From assembly GCF_016599045.1 (NCBI RefSeq), contig NZ_JAENKV010000002.1, positions 121,481 through 185,480 of the forward strand: DNA of 64,000 bases. Direction: 5' to 3'. The notes below the pieces were generated by a model. The model worked only from the letters and a program-made list of their open reading frames with translations. It did no database searches and had not been told where the DNA came from. Both the position numbers and the translations under genes were made by a program. Shown one piece after another: positions 37,978 through 45,892 of this stretch; the stretch's first letter is position 1, and each line of letters begins with the position of its first letter. The DNA comes from Campylobacter sp. TTU_617. GTDB lineage: Bacteria > Campylobacterota > Campylobacteria > Campylobacterales > Campylobacteraceae.

Positions 37978-39407
37978 ATAAAATTCCTCATGAAGAAATG
38001 GTTAAAATTAAACTTAATGATAAACAAATGCAAGAAAATCTCATAAATGCTATGCATACTTTGCAAAGAAATCGTCTTAAGGTAATTGATGATAAATTTA
38101 AAGATTGGCAAGGCTTGAGATCTAAAGCCAAACAAGCTAAAAACAATGCTTTAATGAGTTTGGAAGATAGACTTTTAGAATTTGAAAAAAATGCTAGTGC
38201 AAATGGTATGATAGTGCATTGGGCTGATACCAAAGAAGAAGCTTGTGAATTAATTTATGAACTAATGGTACAAAAAAATATCACAAAGATTCTTAAGGGA
38301 AAGTCTATGGCAAGTGAGGAAATAGGCTTAAATCATTACTTAGAAAATAAAGGTTTTAAAGCAATTGAAACAGATTTAGGAGAACTTATTTTACAATTAA
38401 ATGGTGAAAATCCTGTTCATATAGTTGTTCCTGCAATCCACAGAAATCGTTATGAGATTGGAAAAATTTTTGAAGAAAAATTAGGTGCTACTTTAGAGAG
38501 TGAGCCTGAAAAACTTAATGCTATAGCAAGAAAACATTTAAGAAATGAATTTGAGGGATTAAAACTGGGTTTAAGTGGAGTAAATTTTGCTATGTCTAAA
38601 GAAGGAGCTTTTTGGCTTATAGAAAATGAAGGAAATGGTAGAATGTGTACCACAGCTCCTGATATCCATATAGCACTTTGCGGAATTGAAAAAGTAATGG
38701 AAAGTTTTGAAGATGCTGCTACTATGGTATCTTTACTCACTCCTTCTGCAACGGGACAATTTATTCCAACTTATAATAATATCATTACAGGTCCTAGAAA
38801 AAATGGGGAATTAGATGGACCTAAAGAAGTGCATATAATACTTTTTAATAACAACCGCACTAATATGCTTTCAAATGAAGATTATTATGAAGCGCTAAGA
38901 TGTATAAGATGTGGAGCTTGTATGAATTTTTGTCCTGTTTATGATCAAATAGGAGGACATACTTATCAAACAACTTATCCAGGACCCATAGGAGAAGTAA
39001 TTAGTCCTAATATTTTTGGTATTGATTATACAGGAGATATTTTAACATTCTGTTCGCTTTGTGGACGTTGCTCTGAAGTTTGTCCTGTTAAAATTCCTTT
39101 AGCAGATTTGATTAGAAAATTAAGAAGAGATAAGGTGGGACAAGGAGATAATCCGCCAATAGGTGCAAATTTAGTTAAACACAATAAAGCAGAAGCTTTT
39201 GCTTTTGCAAGATTTAAGGATCTAGCTACAAATGGAAATTTATGGAGATTTTCTTTATCAAAGGCCCATTATTTTAATTCTTTATTGCATAGTTTTAAAG
39301 ATTCTTTACCTGTGATTAAAAATTGGAGTACTTTTAAAGAGTTGCCACAAATTAAGAAAGATTTATATAAAGAGATAGAAAAGCTTGAAGGAGTGATTTA
39401 TGAGTAA
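37974..39407 (+). CDS. lutB: L-lactate oxidase iron-sulfur subunit LutB
   Basis: 477 residues. A large N-terminal LUD domain is followed by two 4Fe-4S motifs, RCIRCGACMNFCPVYDQIGG (near 305-324) and CSLCGRCSEVCPVKIP (near 357-372). LutB carries electrons from lactate towards the quinone pool. It overlaps lutA by 4 and lutC by 8 bases, the tight coupling expected for an equal-stoichiometry complex. Confidence 0.96.
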   Translation: MNKIPHEEMVKIKLNDKQMQENLINAMHTLQRNRLKVIDDKFKDWQGLRSKAKQAKNNALMSLEDRLLEFEKNASANGMIVHWADTKEEACELIYELMVQKNITKILKGKSMASEEIGLNHYLENKGFKAIETDLGELILQLNGENPVHIVVPAIHRNRYEIGKIFEEKLGATLESEPEKLNAIARKHLRNEFEGLKLGLSGVNFAMSKEGAFWLIENEGNGRMCTTAPDIHIALCGIEKVMESFEDAATMVSLLTPSATGQFIPTYNNIITGPRKNGELDGPKEVHIILFNNNRTNMLSNEDYYEALRCIRCGACMNFCPVYDQIGGHTYQTTYPGPIGEVISPNIFGIDYTGDILTFCSLCGRCSEVCPVKIPLADLIRKLRRDKVGQGDNPPIGANLVKHNKAEAFAFARFKDLATNGNLWRFSLSKAHYFNSLLHSFKDSLPVIKNWSTFKELPQIKKDLYKEIEKLEGVIYE

Positions 39408-40059
39408 TAGAATTTTAGAACTTTCTTCAAAAAGCAAAGAGAGTATTTTAAATAAAATTAAAAATGCTTATAGCAAAAAAGATTTTACTTTTATTCCAAG
39501 TATTGATCCAATAGATCATATAAATACTAAAGATGATATGCTTAGTGAATTAAAACAAAAAATGAGTGATAATAAATACATAGTAGAAGAATGCTCCAAA
39601 GATAAGCTTGAAGAAAAGATCAATGAAATTGTAGCAAAGTATGATTATCAAAAAATGATTTATGGAAAAAGCTTAAATTTAGATTTATCAAAAATAAAAG
39701 CTAATGAAAAAATTTGTTTTGATAAAAATATAGAAGAGTTAAGAACTGAAGTTTTTCAAAGTGATTTTTCTGTAATACACGCAAGAGTAGGGGTTAGTTC
39801 CCATGGGGTAGCCTTAGTGCTTTCAAGCAAAGATCAACCTAGAATGCTTTCTTTAGCTCCAAAACTTTGCATAGTTTTACTTCAAAAGCAAAATATAGTA
39901 AAAAGTCTTAGTGAAGCTTTAAATTTAGCAAAAGAAGAAAATAAAACTTTACCAAGTAATATTTTATTTATTGCAGGACCATCAAGAACAGCTGATATAG
40001 AACTTATAACTGTTTTTGGAGTGCATGGGCCTCAGCAAGCTCATATTATCTTGTATTGA
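39400..40059 (+). CDS. lutC: L-lactate oxidase subunit LutC
   Basis: 219 residues with the LUD domain: VGVSSHGVALVLSSKDQPRMLSL near 127-149 and the final FIAGPSRTADIELITVFGVHGPQ near 188-210. It is the third subunit of the lactate-oxidising complex. Its last codons lie inside a long hairpin shared with the convergent glycosyltransferase gene, which it overlaps by 14 bases. Confidence 0.95.
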   Translation: MSNRILELSSKSKESILNKIKNAYSKKDFTFIPSIDPIDHINTKDDMLSELKQKMSDNKYIVEECSKDKLEEKINEIVAKYDYQKMIYGKSLNLDLSKIKANEKICFDKNIEELRTEVFQSDFSVIHARVGVSSHGVALVLSSKDQPRMLSLAPKLCIVLLQKQNIVKSLSEALNLAKEENKTLPSNILFIAGPSRTADIELITVFGVHGPQQAHIILY

Positions 40060-41290
40060 TTTTTTTAAAATCAATACAAGATTTAAATCGCAATAGCTTT
40101 AATTTAAAATCTTTTTTAAATAAACGAAACATTATTTTAAATCTTAGTCTAAGATTTAACTTTTGAAGTAGTTCTTTTGTATGCAAATAAGAAAGAGGAT
40201 AAAATTCAAGCATGTAAAAATCTGTGTAATAAGAACAAGCTTTAATCAAAAAACGATCTTTTTTATATTTTTGGTTTTGGCAAATGAAGTTAAAAATATT
40301 AACGGCAATAACACATAAACAATGTGCCTTAAAATAAGATCTTAAATCATTGTAATTATTAAAATATTCTCTTAAAAATTCTTGATTTTTGGGTAATTTC
40401 TTTGGAAATTTAGTATCTTGTTGGCTTTGAGTGATGGAATTTTCTCTAATTCTATAAACCATTAATTTTATATTTTCATAATAAATATTTTTGGCATTTA
40501 AAAACAAAATCGTTCCAAAGTCATGATCTTCATGATAAATACCATAAGTAAAACGAAGTTTATAAGAATTTAACATTTCGCTTTTAAAACTTCCTTGCCA
40601 AGCAAAATAAAAAAGATATAATGAATTATCTTTTAACAAATCAAGGCCATTTTTGTAAAAATTCTTCTTAGTATTTTTTAAAATATCAGTATCTGGATGA
40701 GTGATAAAAGTTTTTTTGTGTTCTAAGAATTCTTTAAAGGAATGTATAAAAATATCTAGTTTTAATTCAAGCATTTTTTTAACACAAGTTTCAATGCAAT
40801 CTTTTTCTAAATAATCATCAGAGTCTAAAAAATGTATAATTCTTTTAGGTAGTCTTTGTATGATTAATTCATTAATATTTTTTAAAGAAGTTTTAATATA
40901 GCGCGATTGAGCTGTGTTTGTAAAAAGAAAATTAATTTTTTCATTTTTTATGATTGTTTGATCATAATTAAAAGAATTTGTGTTTAAATAGCTTTTAATT
41001 TTAATTTTCTTATTGCTTTGAAAATATGTTCTTAAAGGGCTTTGCTTAATAAATTCTAATCCCATATTTCTTGCAGAACTCAAACCACCATTCTTTTTGG
41101 AAATAAGAAAAAACCTTTTATCTTTTTTTACATAATTTTGTGCTATTTCTAAGCTTCCATCATCACTTCCATCATCAACTAAAATAATATCTAAATGAGT
41201 ATAAGTTTGATTTATCACACTTTTTAGACATTGTTCTAAATAGTTTTTTGTATTATAAATAGGAATTATAATTGAAACTAAAGGTTGCAT
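40046..41290 (-). CDS. Family 2 glycosyltransferase with an inserted segment
   Basis: 414 residues. The GT2 N-terminus is canonical (VSIIIPIYNTKNYLEQCLKS and ILVDDGSDDGS) through GGLSSARNMG near 68-77. The metal-binding FLDSDDYLEKD comes only near 153-163, because a Lys/Asn-rich stretch of about 65 residues is inserted where most GT2 enzymes have 10-15. The C-terminus is basic and helical. It probably adds a sugar to a surface glycan. Its ATG overlaps the end of the upstream phase-variable gene by 13 bases, so expression may be coupled to it. Confidence 0.85.
   Translation of the reverse strand: MQPLVSIIIPIYNTKNYLEQCLKSVINQTYTHLDIILVDDGSDDGSLEIAQNYVKKDKRFFLISKKNGGLSSARNMGLEFIKQSPLRTYFQSNKKIKIKSYLNTNSFNYDQTIIKNEKINFLFTNTAQSRYIKTSLKNINELIIQRLPKRIIHFLDSDDYLEKDCIETCVKKMLELKLDIFIHSFKEFLEHKKTFITHPDTDILKNTKKNFYKNGLDLLKDNSLYLFYFAWQGSFKSEMLNSYKLRFTYGIYHEDHDFGTILFLNAKNIYYENIKLMVYRIRENSITQSQQDTKFPKKLPKNQEFLREYFNNYNDLRSYFKAHCLCVIAVNIFNFICQNQKYKKDRFLIKACSYYTDFYMLEFYPLSYLHTKELLQKLNLRLRFKIMFRLFKKDFKLKLLRFKSCIDFKKINTR
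40048..40083. terminator. Bidirectional terminator between lutC and the glycosyltransferase locus
   Basis: A perfect stem of about 15-16 bp (ATCTTGTATTGATTTT / AAAATCAATACAAGAT) with a 3-4-base loop. It lies across the ends of two convergent genes, and both stop codons fall in or beside it. The T/A run inside the stem supplies U-rich 3' ends in either direction. Confidence 0.7.
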
Positions 41291-42175
41291 AAAACACCTT
41301 TTTTAATTTTTCTTTTAATTTTCAAATAAAATATATAAAAGTTTATTTTATTTTTAAGAAATTTATATTTAAAGTATGAAATTTTATTTAAATTATAATA
41401 ATATTTAAAAATTTCTTTTTTAAGATGAAAAGAAAAGTATCTAATGATAAATTGATTTAAATTAGAATTTTGAAGTAGGATTAAAATTTTTTCACAATCT
41501 TTCAAATTACTTTGCAGTTGTTTTTTGATTCTTCTTTTCATAATGGAATTTTCATTAGTATTATAAAAATATCCTATGAAATTAGCAGTTTTTATACTAG
41601 GATCTATAAGAAATGCAAAAACTAAAAGATCCTCTGCCATAGTTAGTTTTAAAGAAAGATCAAGTTTTTGAAGATTTTTAAAATAAAAGTCTTTTTGTAT
41701 GAGACAAAAACAAACATTCCAAGAAATCCCCTTATGATACATCATTTTATTTTTTAATTCTTCATAATTTTTATAATTTGGTAAATTTTTTTCTATACCC
41801 CCCCCCCATTTCATCAATTTTAGCAAAGCCAAATCTTAATAAATTGGCTTCTTTAATCTCTTTTAAAGCTAGCTCACAAGCATTTAAAGCTAAAGTATCA
41901 TCAGGATCTAAAAACATTATATAAGGCGAGTTTGAGTTTAATGCTCCTACATTTCTACTTGCAAAGGTTCCTAAATTCTTCTCATTATGAATAATTTTAA
42001 TTCTTTTATCTTTTAAAGCTTCTTCTTTAGCTATTTTAATACTACTATCACTTCCTAAATCATCTACTACAATAATCTCTATATCTTTAAGACTTTGATT
42101 TATACAACTATCTAAAGCTTTTTTTATATATTTTTCTACATTAAAAGTTGGAAGTATGATAGAGATTTGAGGCAT
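41278..42175 (-). CDS. WlaN-like family 2 glycosyltransferase, phase-variable, OFF in this sequence
   Basis: The reading frame is broken at a G10 tract (41798-41807). The first 120 or so codons encode a normal GT2 N-terminus (ISIILPTFNVEKYIKKALDS; VVDDLGSDSS; FLDPDDTLALNACE), then translation leaves frame and stops after 134 residues. One G fewer would give a single protein of 298 residues matching its 291-residue paralogue at 44924-45799. The family includes the C. jejuni beta-1,3-galactosyltransferase WlaN, which is also switched by a G tract. This is a contingency gene and not a decayed one; the downstream frame is intact. Confidence 0.88.
41798..41807 (-). repeat. Poly-G tract, G10 on the coding strand (OFF)
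   Basis: Ten C residues on the plus strand inside the 41278-42175 glycosyltransferase gene. Nine would restore the frame, as in the paralogue at 45423-45431. Slipped-strand changes in tracts of this length are a well-known switch in Campylobacter. Confidence 0.95.
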
Positions 42176-42188
42176 TTTTAACCTTTAT
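41988..42188. repeat. 201-bp direct repeat, copy 1
   Basis: By eye identical to 45612-45812. It covers the first about 62 codons of one WlaN-like gene and 13 bases upstream of its ATG, including the ribosome site (AAAGGTTAAAA). The other copy starts the second WlaN-like gene. It is in the same orientation, so recombination would delete the genes between. Confidence 0.9.
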
Positions 42189-42343
42189 GTAAGTTATTTA
42201 TTTGTTTAAAAATCCCTATAAATTTTTAAATTATGATTATTCTATCAAAAAAACATTTTTTTAAATTAAAAATTAAATGATTATATATAGTAAAAATTTA
42301 ATTTTAAAATATTAAAATTCGTTTTTAATATTAAAGGAATAAA

Positions 42344-43891
42344 ATGGATTTTTCTAAAATAAGTGTTATTATGATAGTAAAAAATGCTGAACTTACTTTA
42401 AAAGAGTGTTTAAATTCTTTACTTTGCTTTGATGAGATTATTTTGGTTGATAATCAAAGCTCGGATAATACTTTAAAAATTGCTTATGAATTTAAGGAAA
42501 AATTTCCTGCTTTGCATATTAAACAAAGCGAATTTATCGGTTTTGGACCTTTAAAAAATTTAGCACTTTCTTATGCTAAAAATGATTGGATTTTAAGTAT
42601 TGATGCAGATGAAGTTTTAGAAAAAGAGTGCATTGAAGAGTTAAAAAAACTTGATTTAAAAGAGCAAGATATTTTAGCTTTAGTGCGTAAAAATCTTTAT
42701 AAAGGAGAATGGATTAAGGCTTGTGGATGGTGGCCTGATTATGTTTTGCGTATTTTTAATAAAAATTTTACTAAATTTAATGATAATTTAGTTCATGAAA
42801 GCCTAATATTGCCATCAAAAACTCAAAAAATTTATCTTCAAAATGGGTTAAAACACTATGCTTTTAATGATATTTCACATTTAATTGATAAAATGCAAAG
42901 ATATTCTTCACTTTGGGCAAAACAAAATTTATATAAACAAAGTAGTGTATTTTTAGCAAGCTTAAAAGGATTTTGGACTTTTTTTAGAAATTATTTTTTA
43001 AAAAAAGGTTTTTTATATGGATATAAAGGTTTTATAATTAGTATTTGCAATGCTTTAGGAGCCTTTTTTAAGTATATGAAACTTTATGAGTTAAAACTTT
43101 TTAAACCAAAAACTTGTACTTTAATTATCACAACTTATAATGAGCCAAAGCGTCTTTCTCTTGTACTTGATAGTGTTAAAAATTTAAGTTTAATGCCCAA
43201 TGAGGTGATTATTGCAGATGATGGATCTAAAGAGGATACAAAAAATTTAATTGAGAAATACCAAAAAAATTTTCCTTGCCCTTTAAAACACTCTTGGCAA
43301 GAGGATAAAGGCTTTAGAGCGGCTACTAGTCGTAATAAAGCTATTGATCTTTCTAATTATGATTATATTATTTTAATTGATGGAGATATGATTTTAGAAA
43401 AAGATTTTATCAAAGATCACTTAAAATTTGCACAAAGAAACTTACTTTTGCAAGGTTCTAGAACTATTTTAAATGAAGATGAAACTAAAGATATCCTAGA
43501 GAACAATGATTTTAAAATAGTCTTTAATAAAAAAGGCTTTAAAAATAAAAAAAATAATTTTTTAGCCAATTTAATTTATAAATTTTCAAAAATTGATAAA
43601 AAATTCTTTAAAAAATATGAAATTATAAAAGGAAGCAAAACTTGCAATATGAGTTTTTATAAAAGTGATTGGCAAGCTATCGGTGGTTTTAATGAGAATT
43701 TTGTTGGTTGGGGTAGAGAGGATAGTGAATTTGTAGCAAGGTTTTTATTTAATAATGGCAATTTTAGAAGGCTTAAATTTAATGCTTTGGCTTATCATAT
43801 TTATCATAAAGAAAATACTAAAAATATGCTTGAAATCAATCATCAGATTTATTTAGATACTATAAAAAATAAAAAAATAGATTGGAGATGA
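42344..43891 (+). CDS. lgtF: Two-domain family 2 glycosyltransferase, LgtF-like
   Basis: 515 residues, the same length I recall for C. jejuni Cj1135. Domain 1 (about 1-250) is of the WaaE/KdtX type: ISVIMIVKNAELTLKECLNSL, VDNQSSD, SIDADEVLE. Domain 2 (about 262-515) is a second GT2 with TLIITTYNEPKRLSLVLDS, IADDGS, LIDGDMILEKDF and the C-terminal FNENFVGWGREDSEF motif. In C. jejuni the two halves add two glucoses to the inner lipooligosaccharide core. RBS AAAGGAATAAA. It is divergent from the phase-variable gene and 0 bases before the GT4 gene. Confidence 0.88.
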   Translation: MDFSKISVIMIVKNAELTLKECLNSLLCFDEIILVDNQSSDNTLKIAYEFKEKFPALHIKQSEFIGFGPLKNLALSYAKNDWILSIDADEVLEKECIEELKKLDLKEQDILALVRKNLYKGEWIKACGWWPDYVLRIFNKNFTKFNDNLVHESLILPSKTQKIYLQNGLKHYAFNDISHLIDKMQRYSSLWAKQNLYKQSSVFLASLKGFWTFFRNYFLKKGFLYGYKGFIISICNALGAFFKYMKLYELKLFKPKTCTLIITTYNEPKRLSLVLDSVKNLSLMPNEVIIADDGSKEDTKNLIEKYQKNFPCPLKHSWQEDKGFRAATSRNKAIDLSNYDYIILIDGDMILEKDFIKDHLKFAQRNLLLQGSRTILNEDETKDILENNDFKIVFNKKGFKNKKNNFLANLIYKFSKIDKKFFKKYEIIKGSKTCNMSFYKSDWQAIGGFNENFVGWGREDSEFVARFLFNNGNFRRLKFNALAYHIYHKENTKNMLEINHQIYLDTIKNKKIDWR

Positions 43892-44932
43892 ATGAAAATT
43901 TTGCTTATTATTGGAGATATCACCTTAAAGGGAGGAGCTGAAAGAGTTGTAGTAAATTTAGCAAATCTTTTTTATGATAAGGGTTTGGATATTGAAATTT
44001 TAAGTTTTTATAAGGAGAATGAAAAGCCTTATTTTTTTATCAATCCAAATATAAAAATTAGTTTTTTTCATCAAAAATCACATAATGAAGTAAAAAAAGG
44101 TCTTTATAAACTTGTTTATAAGTATTATGAAAGTTTTGTTATTAAAAATAAGTATAAAGATAAAGATTATATTATTTATAATAATTGCACACAATTTCCT
44201 TTTTTTAAAAATAAAAATACACATTATTTAAAAATCCATCATTCTAAATTTAAAGCATTTAAAAGAGATAAATTTTTTGATACCTTAATAATTCTTTCTT
44301 CTAAAGAGCTTAGTACTTGGCAAAAATATCATAAAAACGTAAGAGTTATACCCAACTTTTTATCATCTTTGCCAAAAGAAAATGCAGATTTAAAACAGAA
44401 AATTATACTTTCTATAGGTAGAATAACAAATGAAGATCAAAAAGGTTTTTTTAGACTTTTAAATATATGGAAGATTATTCAAAAAGAAAATAATGGGGGG
44501 GGGTATAAGCTTCATATAGTAGGAGAGGGAGAAGCTAGAGAAAGACTTTTGGATAAAATAAAAAAAGAAAATATTAAAAATGTGATTATAAAACCTTTTA
44601 CAGAAAAAATTGAAAAAGAATACTTAAGTGCAAGTATTTATGTAATGACAAGTTATTTTGAAGGCTTACCTATGAGTTTGCTTGAAGCTAGTTCTTTTGC
44701 CTTACCTTGTATTGCTTTTGATATAAATTCTGGTCCTAGTGATATTATAGAAGATGAAAAAAGTGGATTTTTGGTTAAAGATGGAGATTTAGGAAAATTT
44801 GCTTTAAAGTTAAAACTTTTAATGAATGATTCAAATTTGCGTAAAAATATGGGAGAAAAAGCAAAAGAACTTATAAAACTTAAATTCTCTAAAGAGGCTG
44901 TTTTTAAAAAATGGCAAGAAAACTTATCTTAA
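43892..44932 (+). CDS. Family 4 glycosyltransferase with an internal G9 tract (ON)
   Basis: 346 residues, GT-B fold. The N-terminus has GDITLKGGAERVVVNLANLF. The C-terminal domain has SIGRITNEDQKGFFRLLNIW, LHIVGEGEARERLLDKI and the nucleotide-sugar motif YFEGLPMSLLEASSFALPCIAF near 254-275. A G9 tract (44495-44503) codes for three glycines in frame, so the gene is ON here; loss or gain of one G would truncate it at about residue 205. The protein probably extends the surface glycan. It starts directly after lgtF. Confidence 0.88.
   Translation: MKILLIIGDITLKGGAERVVVNLANLFYDKGLDIEILSFYKENEKPYFFINPNIKISFFHQKSHNEVKKGLYKLVYKYYESFVIKNKYKDKDYIIYNNCTQFPFFKNKNTHYLKIHHSKFKAFKRDKFFDTLIILSSKELSTWQKYHKNVRVIPNFLSSLPKENADLKQKIILSIGRITNEDQKGFFRLLNIWKIIQKENNGGGYKLHIVGEGEARERLLDKIKKENIKNVIIKPFTEKIEKEYLSASIYVMTSYFEGLPMSLLEASSFALPCIAFDINSGPSDIIEDEKSGFLVKDGDLGKFALKLKLLMNDSNLRKNMGEKAKELIKLKFSKEAVFKKWQENLS
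44495..44503 (+). repeat. Poly-G tract, G9 (ON), in the GT4 gene
   Basis: Nine G residues reading Asn-Asn-Gly-Gly-Gly-Tyr. The flanks AAT and TATA match those of the two other tracts in this locus. Confidence 0.95.
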
Positions 44933-45799
44933 CTCGTGCTTTAGTTTTTTAAAAAAATTATAAAATTTAATTTTCTTTTTAAGTAATTTATATTTTAAAT
45001 ATGAAATTTCGTTTAAATCATAAGATAATTTAATAATTTCTTTATAAAGATAAAAGCTAAATTCTTTAATGATAAATTGTTCTAAATTTGAATTTTTAAT
45101 TATGTTTGTAATTTCTTTATAATCTTTTAAATTTTTTTGTAGTTGTTCTTTAGTTTTTTTTAAAGTTAAAGAATTTTCGTTAATCCTATAAAAATATCCT
45201 ATAAAATTAGCAGTTTTTATACTAGGGTTGATAAGAAATGCGAAAGCTAAAAGATCTTCTGCCATATTTATTTTATAAGAAGATAGATGTTTTATAGTAT
45301 GAAGATAAAAATCTTTTTTAAATAAAATTCCCCAAATATTCCATAAGTATTTATAAGAGGATTGTTCTATAATATTTTTTAATTCTTCATAATTTTGATA
45401 ATTTGGTAAATTTTCTTCTATACCCCCCCCCATTTCATCAATTTTAGCAAAGCCAAATCTTAATAAATTAGCTTCTTTAATCTCTTTTAAAGCTAACTCA
45501 CAAGCATTTAAAGCCAAAGTATCATCAGGGTCTAAGAAAGTAATATAACGAGAACTCGCATAAAGTACTCCTTGATATCTAGCAGCTAGTAAGCCTAAAT
45601 TCTCTTTATTGTGAATAATTTTAATTCTTTTATCTTTTAAAGCTTCTTCTTTAGCTATTTTAATACTACTATCACTTCCTAAATCATCTACTACAATAAT
45701 CTCTATATCTTTAAGACTTTGATTTATACAACTATCTAAAGCTTTTTTTATATATTTTTCTACATTAAAAGTTGGAAGTATGATAGAGATTTGAGGCAT
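44924..45799 (-). CDS. WlaN-like family 2 glycosyltransferase, phase-variable, ON
   Basis: 291 residues, a paralogue of the 41278-42175 gene along its whole length. GT2 motifs: ISIILPTFNVEKYIKKALDS, VVDDLGSDSS, FLDPDDTLALNAC. A G9 tract (45423-45431) encodes Met-Gly-Gly-Gly in frame. Residues about 69-90 (after the 201-bp repeat) differ sharply from the paralogue (LLAARYQGVLYASSRYI here), which suggests recombination or selection on the acceptor/donor pocket. Its end overlaps the convergent GT4 gene by 9 bases. Confidence 0.88.
   Translation of the reverse strand: MPQISIILPTFNVEKYIKKALDSCINQSLKDIEIIVVDDLGSDSSIKIAKEEALKDKRIKIIHNKENLGLLAARYQGVLYASSRYITFLDPDDTLALNACELALKEIKEANLLRFGFAKIDEMGGGIEENLPNYQNYEELKNIIEQSSYKYLWNIWGILFKKDFYLHTIKHLSSYKINMAEDLLAFAFLINPSIKTANFIGYFYRINENSLTLKKTKEQLQKNLKDYKEITNIIKNSNLEQFIIKEFSFYLYKEIIKLSYDLNEISYLKYKLLKKKIKFYNFFKKLKHELR
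45423..45431 (-). repeat. Poly-G tract, G9 on the coding strand (ON)
   Basis: Nine C residues on the plus strand, in frame in the 44924-45799 gene. It is at the same codon position as the G10 tract of the paralogue. Confidence 0.95.
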
Positions 45800-45812
45800 T
45801 TTTAACCTTTAT
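45612..45812. repeat. 201-bp direct repeat, copy 2
   Basis: The same sequence as 41988-42188, about 3.6 kb away in direct orientation. It carries the start, ribosome site and first about 62 codons of the ON WlaN-like gene. Confidence 0.9.
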
Positions 45813-45892
45813 AGTATTTTAAATTCTAAAGACTTAAGAATTTAATTTTTTAATTTTATCAAAATTATTTAATAAAAATTTAATAATATAAA

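Noticed and set aside
41278..42175. Two separate genes or a decayed pseudogene
   Set aside because: Both halves align to one intact paralogue, and the break is exactly at a G10 tract, so it is a phase-variable gene in the OFF state.
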